Source of the DNA: Clostridia bacterium
Lineage (GTDB): Bacteria; Bacillota_E; SLMV01; PUMD01
Assembly (NCBI GenBank): GCA_003562655.1
Contig: PWUC01000179.1
Span: 1-5,013, forward strand
Direction of reading: 5' to 3'
Length of the DNA stretch: 5,013 nucleotides
Under the pieces are notes generated by a model. It was not told where the DNA came from. It saw only the letters and a program-made list of their open reading frames with translations, and did not search any database. The first letter of the stretch is position 1. Each line of letters opens with the position of its first letter. Shown here piece by piece: positions 1-5,013 of the stretch. The translations under genes and the position numbers were made by a program.

Positions 1-239
1 CCTGTCTGGTTCAGGGCCTGCTGAGGTTGGGGCGGGAGCAGGGATGTGAACTGCAGCTCCGGGCCGGGAGTACGGACTCCAACATACCCCTTGCCAGGGG
101 CTGGCCGGCCGTGACGATGGGATTCAAAAGATCCGAGAACGGTCACCGGGTCAGTGAGTTTCTCTACGTAGATTCTCTGGTACCGGGAATCCAGTTTGCC
201 CTGCTGTGTTTTTCCGGGCTGCTGTACGATCTGTATTGA
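1..239 (+). CDS. M20-family metallopeptidase/amidohydrolase, C-terminal fragment
   Basis: This is the 3' end of a gene that begins left of the window; the frame is open from base 3 to a TGA at 237-239, giving 78 residues. The fragment carries GSTDSNIPLARGWPAVTMG (fragment residues 22-40), which fits the catalytic-domain segment of M20 dipeptidase / ArgE-DapE-like enzymes (family pattern about S-TD-x-N-x-P-x-x-x-G-x-P-A-x-x-x-G). Next comes a GH (His48) where the family has its last metal-ligand His, then the usual end helix (YVDSLVPGIQFALL). Family members are usually cytoplasmic two-metal (often zinc) hydrolases that cleave small peptides or N-acyl/N-carbamoyl amino acids. The tail does not resemble allantoate amidohydrolase (AllC), so a peptidase is the better guess. 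The ATG at 27 is internal, since the reading frame and homology continue upstream of it. Family assignment is fairly sure; substrate is unknown. Confidence 0.78.
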   Translation, partial: CLVQGLLRLGREQGCELQLRAGSTDSNIPLARGWPAVTMGFKRSENGHRVSEFLYVDSLVPGIQFALLCFSGLLYDLY

Positions 240-270
240 GCGGCTGCCACCCCCGTACTGTTTCGGTGAC

Positions 271-288
271 CGGTGTGCGAGAGCACCG
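271..288 (+). other. Small stem-loop 32 bases after the M20 gene
   Basis: CGGTGT (271-276) can pair with GCACCG (283-288), six pairs with one G-U at the loop end, around the loop GCGAGA. No run of T follows, so it does not look like an intrinsic terminator. It may protect the 3' end of the M20 transcript or be chance in G+C-rich DNA. Confidence 0.25.
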
Positions 289-421
289 CGGATACGAGGT
301 TGCCACGTGCGGAGCGGCTGACAGCATTGGGGCAGAGAAGGCGGGCACAGATACTGACCGGCGGATGCCGATGCCGAGGACGTTCTGGGTGTGAAGGCGA
401 GGCCTCATGGATAGGGATGGA

Positions 422-457
422 TTTTCCCGCCATGACCGGCCCGGGATGGTGGGAAAA
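422..457. repeat. 12-bp-arm inverted repeat (dyad), possible operator or RNA hairpin
   Basis: TTTTCCCGCCAT (422-433) faces ATGGTGGGAAAA (446-457) across a 12-base spacer. Eleven of twelve positions are Watson-Crick and the remaining one (429/450) is G-T. The T run is inside the stem rather than after it on either strand, so a standard intrinsic terminator is unlikely. The arms are long enough to stand out from the other small repeats here. A binding site for a dimeric transcription factor or a stable RNA hairpin are both possible. It lies about 280 bases upstream of the binding-protein start. Confidence 0.5.
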
Positions 458-490
458 AGACACCGTCTGGCGAAGGTTGATCCGAAGCAG

Positions 491-520
491 CGCCGGGGCC
501 GTCATCTGACGGAGGCGGCG
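491..520. repeat. Imperfect G+C-rich hairpin
   Basis: An outer stem CGCCG (491-495) with CGGCG (516-520) and an inner stem CCGTC (499-503) with GACGG (508-512) are separated by a 3-by-3 internal loop (GGG/AGG), with the tetraloop ATCT. No T run follows. It could be part of a structured leader or 3' trailer, or chance in G+C-rich sequence. Confidence 0.35.
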
Positions 521-563
521 GGACGAAGGAAGATCAGACCCGGTAGGAGCCGGATGGATTGAG

Positions 564-630
564 TTGACATATCGGCCAGTTCCTTGCATCTCACCCCACT
601 GGAGAAGGAGTTCACTGACCTTTCTAGAAT
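564..630 (+). promoter_or_regulatory. Weak sigma-70-like promoter elements ahead of the transporter genes
   Basis: A perfect -35 hexamer TTGACA lies at 564-569, but no good -10 sits 15-18 bases downstream (the 17-base position reads CATCTC). Separately, TAGAAT at 625-630 matches five of six bases of TATAAT, with TGGAGA (600-605) as a four-of-six -35 at a long 19-base spacing. The second pair would put the transcription start near 637, about 100 bases before the binding-protein ATG. Neither is a strong promoter and they may not belong together. The location, in the only sizeable non-coding gap, is the main support. Confidence 0.25.
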
Positions 631-738
631 CAATACTCGAGATGCGCAAGTCTGTGCCCGTGAGGTCGCTTTGGTATGGCCTTGTGTGGCGGTTGTCAAC
701 AGCAGTCAATGAAATCAAGAGGGAGAGGGAATACCACC

Positions 739-2325
739 ATGAGTAACAGGATCACACTGCATCTGCTCATTTTGAGTCTACTGGTGATCGCTCTGTCGTT
801 TTCTGCCTGCGCCCCCGAAGCAGTGGAAGATCCATCGGATGACGACCTTGAGGATCAGCTCGAGTTGGGAATGGTCACCTACGGCCTGGGTGTCGATGTC
901 AGCCAATGGGATCCCGCCATTGTCTTTGACGTCTCCAGCGTAACTCTTTTGAACATCTACGAGCCGCTTCTTTACTACGATCCATTCAAGGACGATTTTG
1001 AGCCCGCCCTGGCACTGGACTGGGAACACAATGAGGACGCCACGGTGTGGACCTTCTACCTTCGGGAAGGCGTGGTATTTCACGACGGCGAGGCCTTCAA
1101 CGCCGAGGCGGTGAAATATGCCATCGAAAGAACCGTCGAGCTGGACCAGGGGCCGGCCTTTTTGTGGGGTGGTGTGCAGGCCATCAACGTGTTGGACGAG
1201 TACACCGTGGAGTTTGTTCTGCATTATCCCATGGCGCTGGATCTCATCGCGGCGTCGGGATACGGGACTTATATGGTCAGTCCTGCCGCGGGAGAGAAGG
1301 GTACAGACTGGTTCAACGAGGGCAATGCGGTCGGCACCGGACCCTACCGTCTGCGCGAATGGGTCCCCGGCGAGCAGATCGTCCTGGAGAAGTTCGATGA
1401 CTACTGGGGAGGATGGGAACGTCCTCACTTCGAGATCGCTGTGATCAGGATCGTCCGTGAGTGGTCGACGGCCCGACAGATGCTGGAGGCCGGCGATGTC
1501 GACTTCGTCCGCAATGTTCCGCTGGAGGCCGTCCCCCACATGGAGGCAAACCCCGACATCGAAATCGACGTGACGCCGAGTTTCCAGAACCTCCTGGGCT
1601 ATCTGAACGTCGAGAAACCGCCCACCGACTGCCTGTACGTTCGCCGCGCCATCACCTGGGCGCTGAACTATGATGCGGTTGCGGAGGAAGTCTTGCGAGG
1701 ATATGGCGAAAAATCTGTCGGTCCCATACCGAGTACCGTCTGGGGTCACGATCCCGACCTGGACGCTCCCGGTTTTGATCTGGATCTGGCAGAGGAGATA
1801 CTCAGCGAGAGCCCGTACTACGGAGAAAGCATCCAACTGACTCTCACGCACGACCAGGGCAACGAGCGGCAACGCCAGATCTCCGAGATTCTCAAGGCCA
1901 ACCTCTCCCGCCTCGGCATTGAGATGGATATCGTGGAACAGCCCTGGGAGACCCGCTGGCCCCGGGCGCGCAGTCTGGACACGGCACCCAGCATCTTCCT
2001 GATGTACTGGTGGCCCACGACGGTGACGCCCTCGGACTGGCTGTACACCATGTTCCGATCAGAGGATGATGCCATCTTCAACCTGGCCTACTACAGCAAC
2101 CCCGAGTTCGACGATCTCGTTGACAGGGGTATGGTGTTCGAGGGATATGATCGCGAGGCGGCCGCCGAACTCTACGGCACGGCGCAGCAGATTCTCCTCG
2201 ACGATGCTGTGGCCCTCTTTATCTACGAGCAGGAGTACGTGGTCGGCAAGAATGCAGACATCGGGGGGTTCAACAACAACCCCGCCTATCCACATGTGGT
2301 CTTCTTCTACGAGCTGACGAGGTGA
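739..2325 (+). CDS. ABC transporter substrate-binding lipoprotein, family 5 (peptide/nickel type)
   Basis: Extracytoplasmic solute receptor of 528 residues, a normal length for the SBP_bac_5 (DppA/OppA-like) family, feeding the two permeases encoded next. Residues 1-23 form a lipoprotein signal peptide (Arg4, hydrophobic core 7-21) ending in F-S-A-C, so Cys24 should be lipidated; an acidic linker follows (about 28-42). Family landmarks are EPLLYYD (75-81), the signature stretch from WTFYLREGVVFHDGEAF (104-120) into AVKYAIER (124-131), GTGPYRL (199-205) and DYWGG (221-225). The C-terminal half has VRRAITWALNYDAV (301-314), typical of the hinge lobe. The ATG at 739 is chosen over in-frame ATGs at 676 and 709 because GAGGGAGAGGGA (719-730) ends eight bases before it and the signal peptide begins there. 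The ligand is unknown: peptides are commonest in the family, but the amidohydrolase downstream suggests a cyclic amide. A 43-base gap with a hairpin separates it from the permease gene. Confidence 0.93.
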   Translation: MSNRITLHLLILSLLVIALSFSACAPEAVEDPSDDDLEDQLELGMVTYGLGVDVSQWDPAIVFDVSSVTLLNIYEPLLYYDPFKDDFEPALALDWEHNEDATVWTFYLREGVVFHDGEAFNAEAVKYAIERTVELDQGPAFLWGGVQAINVLDEYTVEFVLHYPMALDLIAASGYGTYMVSPAAGEKGTDWFNEGNAVGTGPYRLREWVPGEQIVLEKFDDYWGGWERPHFEIAVIRIVREWSTARQMLEAGDVDFVRNVPLEAVPHMEANPDIEIDVTPSFQNLLGYLNVEKPPTDCLYVRRAITWALNYDAVAEEVLRGYGEKSVGPIPSTVWGHDPDLDAPGFDLDLAEEILSESPYYGESIQLTLTHDQGNERQRQISEILKANLSRLGIEMDIVEQPWETRWPRARSLDTAPSIFLMYWWPTTVTPSDWLYTMFRSEDDAIFNLAYYSNPEFDDLVDRGMVFEGYDREAAAELYGTAQQILLDDAVALFIYEQEYVVGKNADIGGFNNNPAYPHVVFFYELTR

Positions 2326-2329
2326 CCGG

Positions 2330-2346
2330 GTGCCCCCGGCGGGCAC
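2330..2346 (+). other. Stem-loop between binding-protein and permease genes
   Basis: GTGCCC (2330-2335) pairs perfectly with GGGCAC (2341-2346) around the loop CCGGC, starting five bases after the binding-protein stop. CC (2326-2327) could add two pairs with GG (2347-2348) across a bulge. No T run follows, so full termination is not expected. Such hairpins after a binding-protein gene are known in other operons to protect the upstream mRNA and raise binding-protein levels over permease; that role is inferred here. Confidence 0.5.
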
Positions 2347-2368
2347 GGAAGTGTGAGGCACGAAGACC

Positions 2369-3385
2369 ATGATGGTGTACATCGCCAGGCGACTATTGCT
2401 TCTGCCGCTTGTCATCGTCGGTATTACCCTGGCCACCTTCATGGTGGCCAGGGTGCTGCCCGCGGATCCGGCCGCCCTCTGGGTGGGTCCGCGAGCCAGG
2501 GCGGAGCAAATCGAGTCAGCTCGTCAGGCCCTGGGTCTGAATGAGCCTCTTTACCGTCAGTACACAGTCTATCTGGGCCGCCTGCTCACTGGGGACTGGG
2601 GGCGCTCCCTGAGGACGCGCAGGCCAGTCTCAGAGGATGTAAGACGTTTTCTGGCCGCCTCGCTGGAGCTGGTCATCATCAGTACCGTCTTTGCCCTGGC
2701 TGTCGGCATCCCCCTCGGGATCACCTCCGCGGTCAGGAAGGACTCGTGGATCGACCATATAACAAGGCTGGTGGCCATCAGTGGTGTATCAATGCCCATC
2801 TTCTGGTTGGGCCTCCTCATGCAGCTGGTGTTCGCTCGCGGACTCGGAATCTTGCCTCTCAGTGGGCGGCTCTCATCGCATACGCTCATAATGTCCCCCG
2901 TAACCACATACACCGGCCTCTACACCATCGATACGCTGCTGACCGGTAATTTCTCCAGCTTCTTGGAGGCCCTCAGGCACCTGGTGCTGCCGGCCTTTAC
3001 CCTGGGGTATGCCTCGCTTGCGCTGTTTGCGCGGATGACGCGATCATCGATGGTGGAGGTTCTCTCCCAGGAATACATTCGCACCGCCCGGGCCATGGGC
3101 TTTTCCGAGCGCGTGATCAACTACCGGTACGCCCTCAAGAATGCGCTCATACCCGTGCTCACCATCGCCGGGTTGTCCCTGGGGTACCTGATTGCCGGGA
3201 CATTTCTGGTCGAGGTGATCTTCGACTGGCCAGGCCTGGGTCTGTACGTGGTGAACGCCATCATGGCGGTCGATTACCCCGCGGTGATGGGGGTCACCAT
3301 CATCTCGGCGGTCACCTACGTGTTGATAAACCTCTGTGTGGACCTGGGCCAGGGGTTGCTGGACCCCAGGATCCGCTATGACTGA
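2369..3385 (+). CDS. ABC transporter permease, DppB/OppB type
   Basis: Inner-membrane channel subunit of 338 residues, the usual size for DppB-like proteins. It begins with the classic short cytoplasmic MVYIARRLL followed by a first membrane segment (about 9-29). A long external loop includes a GDWGRS (75-80) equivalent of the family's GDLG-S motif. Further membrane segments lie at about 98-121, 133-156, 204-222, 259-284 and 303-324. The cytoplasmic EAA loop that docks on the ATPase is EYIRTARAMG (235-244), followed by RYALKNALIPV (253-263). WPGLG (287-291) and the C-terminal LDPRIRY (331-337) are also family hallmarks. The ATG at 2369 is the first start after an in-frame TGA at 2354; the weak GTGAGG (2353-2358) lies ten bases before it. 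The next codon is also ATG (2372) and could be used. It should pair with the DppC-like protein that follows; substrate class cannot be read from the permease. Confidence 0.94.
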   Translation: MMVYIARRLLLLPLVIVGITLATFMVARVLPADPAALWVGPRARAEQIESARQALGLNEPLYRQYTVYLGRLLTGDWGRSLRTRRPVSEDVRRFLAASLELVIISTVFALAVGIPLGITSAVRKDSWIDHITRLVAISGVSMPIFWLGLLMQLVFARGLGILPLSGRLSSHTLIMSPVTTYTGLYTIDTLLTGNFSSFLEALRHLVLPAFTLGYASLALFARMTRSSMVEVLSQEYIRTARAMGFSERVINYRYALKNALIPVLTIAGLSLGYLIAGTFLVEVIFDWPGLGLYVVNAIMAVDYPAVMGVTIISAVTYVLINLCVDLGQGLLDPRIRYD

Positions 3386-3417
3386 ACGGCATCAGCGGGG
3401 GGAGGTCTCACTGCCGT
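3386..3417 (+). promoter_or_regulatory. Stem that encloses the ribosome binding site and GTG start of the second permease
   Basis: ACGGCA (3386-3391) is the exact reverse complement of TGCCGT (3412-3417). The left arm starts directly after the first permease's TGA (3383-3385). The right arm includes the first two bases of the GTG start (3416-3418). The strong purine-rich Shine-Dalgarno GGGGGGAGG (3397-3405) lies in the 20-base loop, ending ten bases before the start. A ribosome terminating at 3385 would cover and open the stem, so this could couple translation of the two permeases. A six-pair stem with a large loop is not very stable, so this is tentative. Confidence 0.35.
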
Positions 3418-4291
3418 GTCACAGGCGTCGTCAGCTCCGGGCAGATCAGAATTCACCGCCAGCGTGAGGCGGATCATCTCCAACCGCCTGACTCTGGTCG
3501 GCATCACCGTCGCAACACTACTGATTGTTGCTGCACTGCTGGCTCCCGCAGTGGTTCCCTATCCTGAGGATGCCCGGGGCTTCCCGCGCGAGGGGAACCG
3601 GTTCCGACCTCCCAGCTGGACCCATATCTTCGGTACGGATGATCTCGGTCGGGACCTTTTCAGCCGCGTGATCTGGGGAGGCCGGACCTCTCTGACGGCC
3701 GGAATCGTGGTGGTGCTGATCGCCATTGGAATCGGGGTGCCCCTCGGGCTGGTGGCCGGATACTTCGGCGGTGCAGTGGGTGAGATCATCATGAGGATAA
3801 CAGATGTTTTTCTCAGCTTTCCCCCCATGCTATTGGCCCTGGCGATCAGTGCCGCACTGGGAGCGGGACTCACCAATGCCATGATCGCGGTGGGTATCAC
3901 CTGGTGGCCGTGGTACACTCGGTTGATGCGGTCTCAAATCGTGTCCGTCAGGGAGAAGGATTTTGTGGAGTCGGCCCGGGCCATAGGTGTTTCCCCCTTG
4001 AGGATCCTCCTGAGGCACATCTTCCCCAACTGCCTGGCTCCCATCACGGTTCAGGCGACCCTGGATGTGGGATATGCCATACTGATGACGGCCTCCCTGA
4101 GCTTCATCGGTCTGGGCGCTCAGGCTCCGACGCCGTGCTGGGGACTCCTGGTGAACATTGGACGGAAGTATTTTCTGGAATATTGGTGGTACGCCACTTT
4201 CCCGGGGTTGTTCATTTTCGCCTCGGTTCTTGCTTTCAACCTCATAGGCGACGGGGTCCGGGATGTCCTGGATCCCCGTCTTCGTAGGTAG
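3416..4291 (+). CDS. ABC transporter permease, DppC/OppC type
   Basis: Second inner-membrane channel subunit, 291 residues, a normal DppC length. A short Ser/Arg-containing N-terminus precedes a first membrane segment (about 24-46). Then comes the DppC hallmark HIFGTDDLGRDLFSRVIWG (70-88). Further membrane segments lie at about 94-117, 134-163, 206-232 and 260-279. The ATPase-docking EAA loop is DFVESARAIG (182-191) followed by LRHIFPNCLAPI (199-210). LSFIGLGAQAPTPCWG (228-243) and FNLIGDGVRDVLDPRLR (274-290) complete the signature. The start is GTG at 3416, supported by the strong GGGGGGAGG at 3397-3405 and by the normal N-terminal length. It follows the DppB-like gene by 30 bases and precedes the amidohydrolase by 21, so the genes are very probably one operon. 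No ATP-binding subunit is visible in the window. Confidence 0.94.
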   Translation: MSQASSAPGRSEFTASVRRIISNRLTLVGITVATLLIVAALLAPAVVPYPEDARGFPREGNRFRPPSWTHIFGTDDLGRDLFSRVIWGGRTSLTAGIVVVLIAIGIGVPLGLVAGYFGGAVGEIIMRITDVFLSFPPMLLALAISAALGAGLTNAMIAVGITWWPWYTRLMRSQIVSVREKDFVESARAIGVSPLRILLRHIFPNCLAPITVQATLDVGYAILMTASLSFIGLGAQAPTPCWGLLVNIGRKYFLEYWWYATFPGLFIFASVLAFNLIGDGVRDVLDPRLRR

Positions 4292-4295
4292 CAGC

Positions 4296-4300
4296 GGAGG
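4296..4300 (+). promoter_or_regulatory. Shine-Dalgarno GGAGG serving an ambiguous start
   Basis: GGAGG at 4296-4300 lies just after the second permease's TAG. It is 12 bases before the in-frame TTG (4313) and only 5 bases before an out-of-frame ATG (4306) that opens a 22-codon frame ending at the TGA 4372-4374. The spacing favours the ATG, while homology favours the TTG for the amidohydrolase. A second short purine run (GAGGA, 4308-4312) directly abuts the TTG and is too close to act as its ribosome site. Confidence 0.5.
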
Positions 4301-4312
4301 GATGGATGAGGA

Positions 4313-5013
4313 TTGCACGACCTATGCATAAAGAATGGCCGGGTGGTCACAGAATCTGGCATATGGGCGACTGATGTCTATGTCAAGGACGGGATGATAT
4401 CTGGCCTGGGCTGTGAGGACTGCTGGGAAGCAGGGGAGGTTGTGGACGCGGGGGGCTGCTATGTGTTCCCCGGCGCCATAGACGCTCACGTCCACTTCAA
4501 TGATCCCGGGTATACCGAGGCAGAGGATTTTCTCACCGGGTCCCAGGCGGCAGCAGCCGGGGGCGTCACCACCGTGATGGAAATGCCTCAAACCGTCCCG
4601 GTGGTGGCTGACGCCGACTCCTTCCTGAGCAAACAGGCTGAAGCCGGGAGCAAATCTGTGGTCGACTTCGGTCTCTATCTGGCTCTAACCCCGGAGAACC
4701 TCGACCGTGTCGAGCAGCTGTGCCAATTGGGACCCGTGGGATTCAAGTGCTTTCTGTCGCACTCTGAGGAAATCGGGATGCTGGACGATGGCATGCTCTA
4801 CCGGGGTATGCAGGCCATACGGTCGGCAGGATCCCGCCTCTGTGTTCACGCAGAGAATCAGTCCATCATTGACGTTCTCACCGGGCAGCTTCAGTCCCAG
4901 GGACGTCAGGATCCGCTGGCGCACGCCGACAGCAGACCTGCCTTCAGCGAACTCATCGCCGTAGAACGCACCGTGACGCTGGCTCGTGAGACCGGAGCCG
5001 CTGTTCACATCGC
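4313..5013 (+). CDS. Cyclic amidohydrolase, allantoinase/hydantoinase/dihydroorotase superfamily, N-terminal part
   Basis: Partial gene, 233 complete codons, open at the right edge. Family members are cytoplasmic two-metal enzymes that hydrolyse cyclic amide rings (allantoin, hydantoins, dihydropyrimidines, dihydroorotate). The N-terminus HDLCIKNGRVV (2-12) is the small beta-sandwich opening typical of the family. FPGAIDAHVHFNDPG (52-66) carries metal ligands His59 and His61. TGSQAAAAGGVTTVMEMP (about 75-92) follows. GFKCF places the carbamylated bridging Lys at 145, and VHAEN gives His179. VHI (231-233) is where the next metal His is due just past the edge. HFNDPG, EMP and GFKCF resemble allantoinase (AllB) more than dihydropyrimidinase. 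The start is TTG 4313: an in-frame TGA at 4307-4309 excludes earlier starts, and the next in-frame ATG (4394) would cut into the conserved N-terminus. Substrate stays uncertain; its place 21 bases after the permease gene suggests it processes the imported solute. Confidence 0.88.
   Translation, partial: MHDLCIKNGRVVTESGIWATDVYVKDGMISGLGCEDCWEAGEVVDAGGCYVFPGAIDAHVHFNDPGYTEAEDFLTGSQAAAAGGVTTVMEMPQTVPVVADADSFLSKQAEAGSKSVVDFGLYLALTPENLDRVEQLCQLGPVGFKCFLSHSEEIGMLDDGMLYRGMQAIRSAGSRLCVHAENQSIIDVLTGQLQSQGRQDPLAHADSRPAFSELIAVERTVTLARETGAAVHI

Larger units (their letters stand above)
240..738. other. Intergenic region without a convincing gene
   Basis: About 500 bases separate the M20 gene stop from the binding-protein start. 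Open frames exist on both strands here, including a long minus-strand one across 164-718, but their translations are rich in Arg, Ser, Pro and His with no recognisable motif, and the minus one overlaps the conserved M20 tail. I find no tRNA, CRISPR repeats or recognisable riboswitch consensus. What is visible is a set of inverted repeats (271-288, 422-457, 491-520), a short GATGCC tandem pair at 364-375, an 8-bp GAGGCCTC palindrome at 399-406, and a more A+T-rich stretch near 610-640 that could hold a promoter. Confidence 0.6.

Noticed and set aside
422..457. Intrinsic terminator at the 422-457 dyad
   Set aside because: The T/A runs are part of the paired arms and no T run follows the stem on either strand.
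563..700. GTTGACA (563-569) and TGTCAAC (694-700) as a paired operator
   Set aside because: A seven-base inverted match over 130 bases is expected by chance in a region this size.
164..718. Long minus-strand open frame (184 codons) in the gap
   Set aside because: It overlaps the conserved M20 C-terminus, has a low-complexity Arg/Ser/Pro/His-rich composition with no recognisable motif, and long chance frames are expected on the opposite strand in G+C-rich DNA.
676..738. Upstream in-frame ATGs (676, 709) as start of the binding protein
   Set aside because: They would put a Gln/Arg-rich stretch before the signal peptide, and the good purine-rich ribosome site fits only the ATG at 739.
240..738. 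Riboswitch (guanidine, glycine, THF or similar) ahead of the operon
   Set aside because: I compared the conserved cores I know by eye and found no convincing match; hairpins alone do not support a riboswitch call. A covariance-model search would decide.
778..1872. 364-codon minus-strand open frame
   Set aside because: It lies wholly antisense to the well-supported binding-protein gene and its translation shows no domain features; it is a codon-bias shadow.
4707..4964. 85-codon + strand frame inside the amidohydrolase region
   Set aside because: It is in a different frame from the amidohydrolase, whose metal ligands and family motifs run continuously through 4313-5013.
1..5013. Mobile elements, CRISPR array, tRNA or rRNA genes
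   Set aside because: No transposase, terminal repeats, regularly spaced direct repeats or tRNA T-loop signatures were seen on either strand.

Overview
The window reads as part of a bacterial chromosome that is G+C-rich, with G/C favoured at third codon positions, and every recognisable gene lies on the + strand. The taxon cannot be fixed from this stretch. The substrate-binding protein is a predicted lipoprotein with Phe at lipobox position -3, which is tolerated in several phyla including spirochaetes, so I make no firm assignment.

Layout. Positions 1-239 hold the 3' end of an M20-family metallohydrolase/peptidase. Positions 240-738 contain no convincing gene but do hold several inverted repeats, the best being a 12-bp-arm dyad at 422-457, plus weak promoter-like sequences at 564-630. 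From 739 there is a compact gene train: a family-5 (peptide/nickel type) ABC substrate-binding lipoprotein (739-2325), a DppB/OppB-type permease (2369-3385), a DppC/OppC-type permease (3416-4291), and the first 233 codons of a cyclic amidohydrolase of the allantoinase / hydantoinase / dihydroorotase superfamily, which runs off the right edge (4313-5013).

How they may work together. The binding protein would capture a small solute outside the membrane and the two permeases would form the channel. No ATPase gene (DppD/DppF type) is in the window, so these must lie downstream or elsewhere. The amidohydrolase starts 21 bases after the second permease gene, so import of a cyclic amide (allantoin, a hydantoin, a dihydropyrimidine or similar) followed by cytoplasmic ring opening is a reasonable hypothesis. 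The M20 hydrolase upstream would fit a second amide-bond hydrolysis step, but it is separated by about 500 bases and may be a separate unit. The substrate is inference: family-5 binding proteins most often take peptides.

Nothing here is an obviously new kind of system. The points most worth a second look are the transporter-amidohydrolase pairing, the mixed active-site signature of the amidohydrolase, its unusual TTG start beneath a better-placed out-of-frame ATG, and small RNA-level structures at 422-457, 2330-2346 and 3386-3417.
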